Source: Leisingera sp. NJS204 (GTDB lineage: Bacteria > Pseudomonadota > Alphaproteobacteria > Rhodobacterales > Rhodobacteraceae). From it: a stretch of 64,000 nucleotides of DNA. Position numbers and translations under genes: made by a program. The stretch covers positions 2,595,501 to 2,659,500 of the forward strand of contig NZ_CP035417.1 of the NCBI RefSeq assembly GCF_004123675.1, given 5' to 3'. Below are positions 63,550 to 64,000 of this stretch, piece after piece (within the stretch, counting starts at the first letter, position 1; the number at the start of each line of letters is the position of its first letter). Below the pieces are notes generated by a model. That model did no database searches. It saw nothing but the letters and a program-made list of their open reading frames with translations, and was not told the origin of the DNA.

Positions 63550-64000
63550 ATGAGCAAGTCCGATCCCTTTGGCTTTGATATGTCCATCCGCTCAGCCAAA
63601 AAGAAAAATCCGCGCGGACGCCGGGCCGCCACCGGCGCGTCCGAGACCTCCGTCCGCCAATGCGACAAGGACGGTTGCGAAGAAGCCGGTAAGTTCCGCG
63701 CGCCCAAGGCGCCGGATGTTCTGGATGATTTCTACTGGTTCTGCCAGGAGCACGTGCGCGAATACAACAACGGCTGGAACTTCTTTGAAGGCACCACCGA
63801 GGCCGAGCTGAACGCGCAGCAGTCCAAGGACAAGGTCTGGGAGCGCGAGACCAAGCCGATGGGCGACCCCGAGGCCCGCGCCTGGGCCCGTCTCGGCATT
63901 GAGGACCCGCATCAGGTGCTGGGCGTCAATGCGACGCAGAACCCGGGCCGGGCTGCCAAGGCGGGCCGCCGCCTGCCGCCCACCGAGCGCCGCGCGATCG
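63550..64000 (+). CDS. J-domain protein, N-terminal part (window edge)
   Basis: The first 150 codons of a gene running out of the window. The start is MSKSDPFGFDMSIRSAKKKNPRGRR, then a cysteine-containing region QCDKDGCEEAGKFRAPKAPDVLDDFYWFCQEHVREYNNGWNFFEG. It then enters EDPHQVLGVNATQNPG, the beginning of a DnaJ-like domain. The full-length product is expected to act with DnaK. The HPD motif is outside the window. Confidence 0.8.
   Translation, partial: MSKSDPFGFDMSIRSAKKKNPRGRRAATGASETSVRQCDKDGCEEAGKFRAPKAPDVLDDFYWFCQEHVREYNNGWNFFEGTTEAELNAQQSKDKVWERETKPMGDPEARAWARLGIEDPHQVLGVNATQNPGRAAKAGRRLPPTERRAI

Overview
This window reads as chromosomal DNA of an alphaproteobacterium of the Roseobacter group (Rhodobacteraceae; Phaeobacter/Leisingera/Ruegeria-like is my inference). 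The DNA is GC-rich. Genes are short-spaced and often coupled by TGATG or ATGA overlaps. The gene content is typical of the group: fused PntA with a GTG start, a leucine/isovalerate operon, LpsB/LpcC-type glycosyltransferase, DUF1236/SH3 protein, DUF3422, a GlcB-GlcG pair and a BolA/J-domain pair.

Layout. 1-0.6 kb: 5' end of the nuo (complex I) operon, minus strand. 0.8-10.7 kb: leucine/isovalerate catabolism on the minus strand (isovaleryl-CoA dehydrogenase, acyl-CoA synthetase, both methylcrotonyl-CoA carboxylase subunits, HMG-CoA lyase, methylglutaconyl-CoA hydratase-like protein). It is split by an oppositely oriented ompW gene with an FNR-type box, and two small secreted proteins of unknown role are translationally coupled into it. 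10.8-13.4 kb: SH3/DUF1236 protein, CreA-like protein, orphan DegT/DnrJ-type PLP enzyme. 13.4-18.6 kb: phosphoglycolate phosphatase, then glmU-glmS (UDP-GlcNAc synthesis) followed by a flavin-type oxidase-fold protein and an AlkD-like protein. 18.7-22.6 kb: lipoprotein, moaA, waaA and an LPS-core glycosyltransferase. 22.6-25.2 kb: AT-richer accessory patch with a DUF2059 protein and a decayed IS91-type element (transposase and tyrosine recombinase, both broken).

25.2-35 kb: a divergent ABC-transporter/amidohydrolase locus. On the minus strand are a fused two-domain ATPase, argE-type deacetylase and two tandem M20 amidohydrolases. On the plus strand are a family-5 solute-binding protein, a strong hairpin and two permeases, closed by a good terminator. 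The locus looks like uptake of peptides or N-acyl/amide-blocked amino acids followed by cytoplasmic hydrolysis. 35-43.7 kb: YeeE/YedE transporter, DUF3422 protein, pntAB, an isoprenylcysteine-methyltransferase-like protein, an exported MBL-fold protein lacking the usual HxHxDH motif, SDR and YjbR proteins. A perfect ATTC-N8-GAAT palindrome lies between the MBL and SDR genes. 43.8-49.4 kb: kynU and kynA (tryptophan to anthranilate) next to a TetR regulator that diverges from an iorAB-like molybdenum hydroxylase, with a perfect 16-bp palindrome between them. 49.4-53.6 kb: GNAT, class-I amidotransferase-type hydrolase, GlcG and malate synthase G. 53.8-64 kb: pepN, two unknown proteins, tex (TTG start), gatB, DUF4177 protein, bolA and the start of a J-domain protein.

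No rRNA, tRNA, CRISPR array or prophage was recognised. The most interesting non-coding signals are the perfect palindromes in divergent promoters (42.49, 46.65, 53.69 and 40.77 kb), the operator-like dyad in the ivd promoter (10.74 kb), and a 24-bp element found twice in intergenic DNA.
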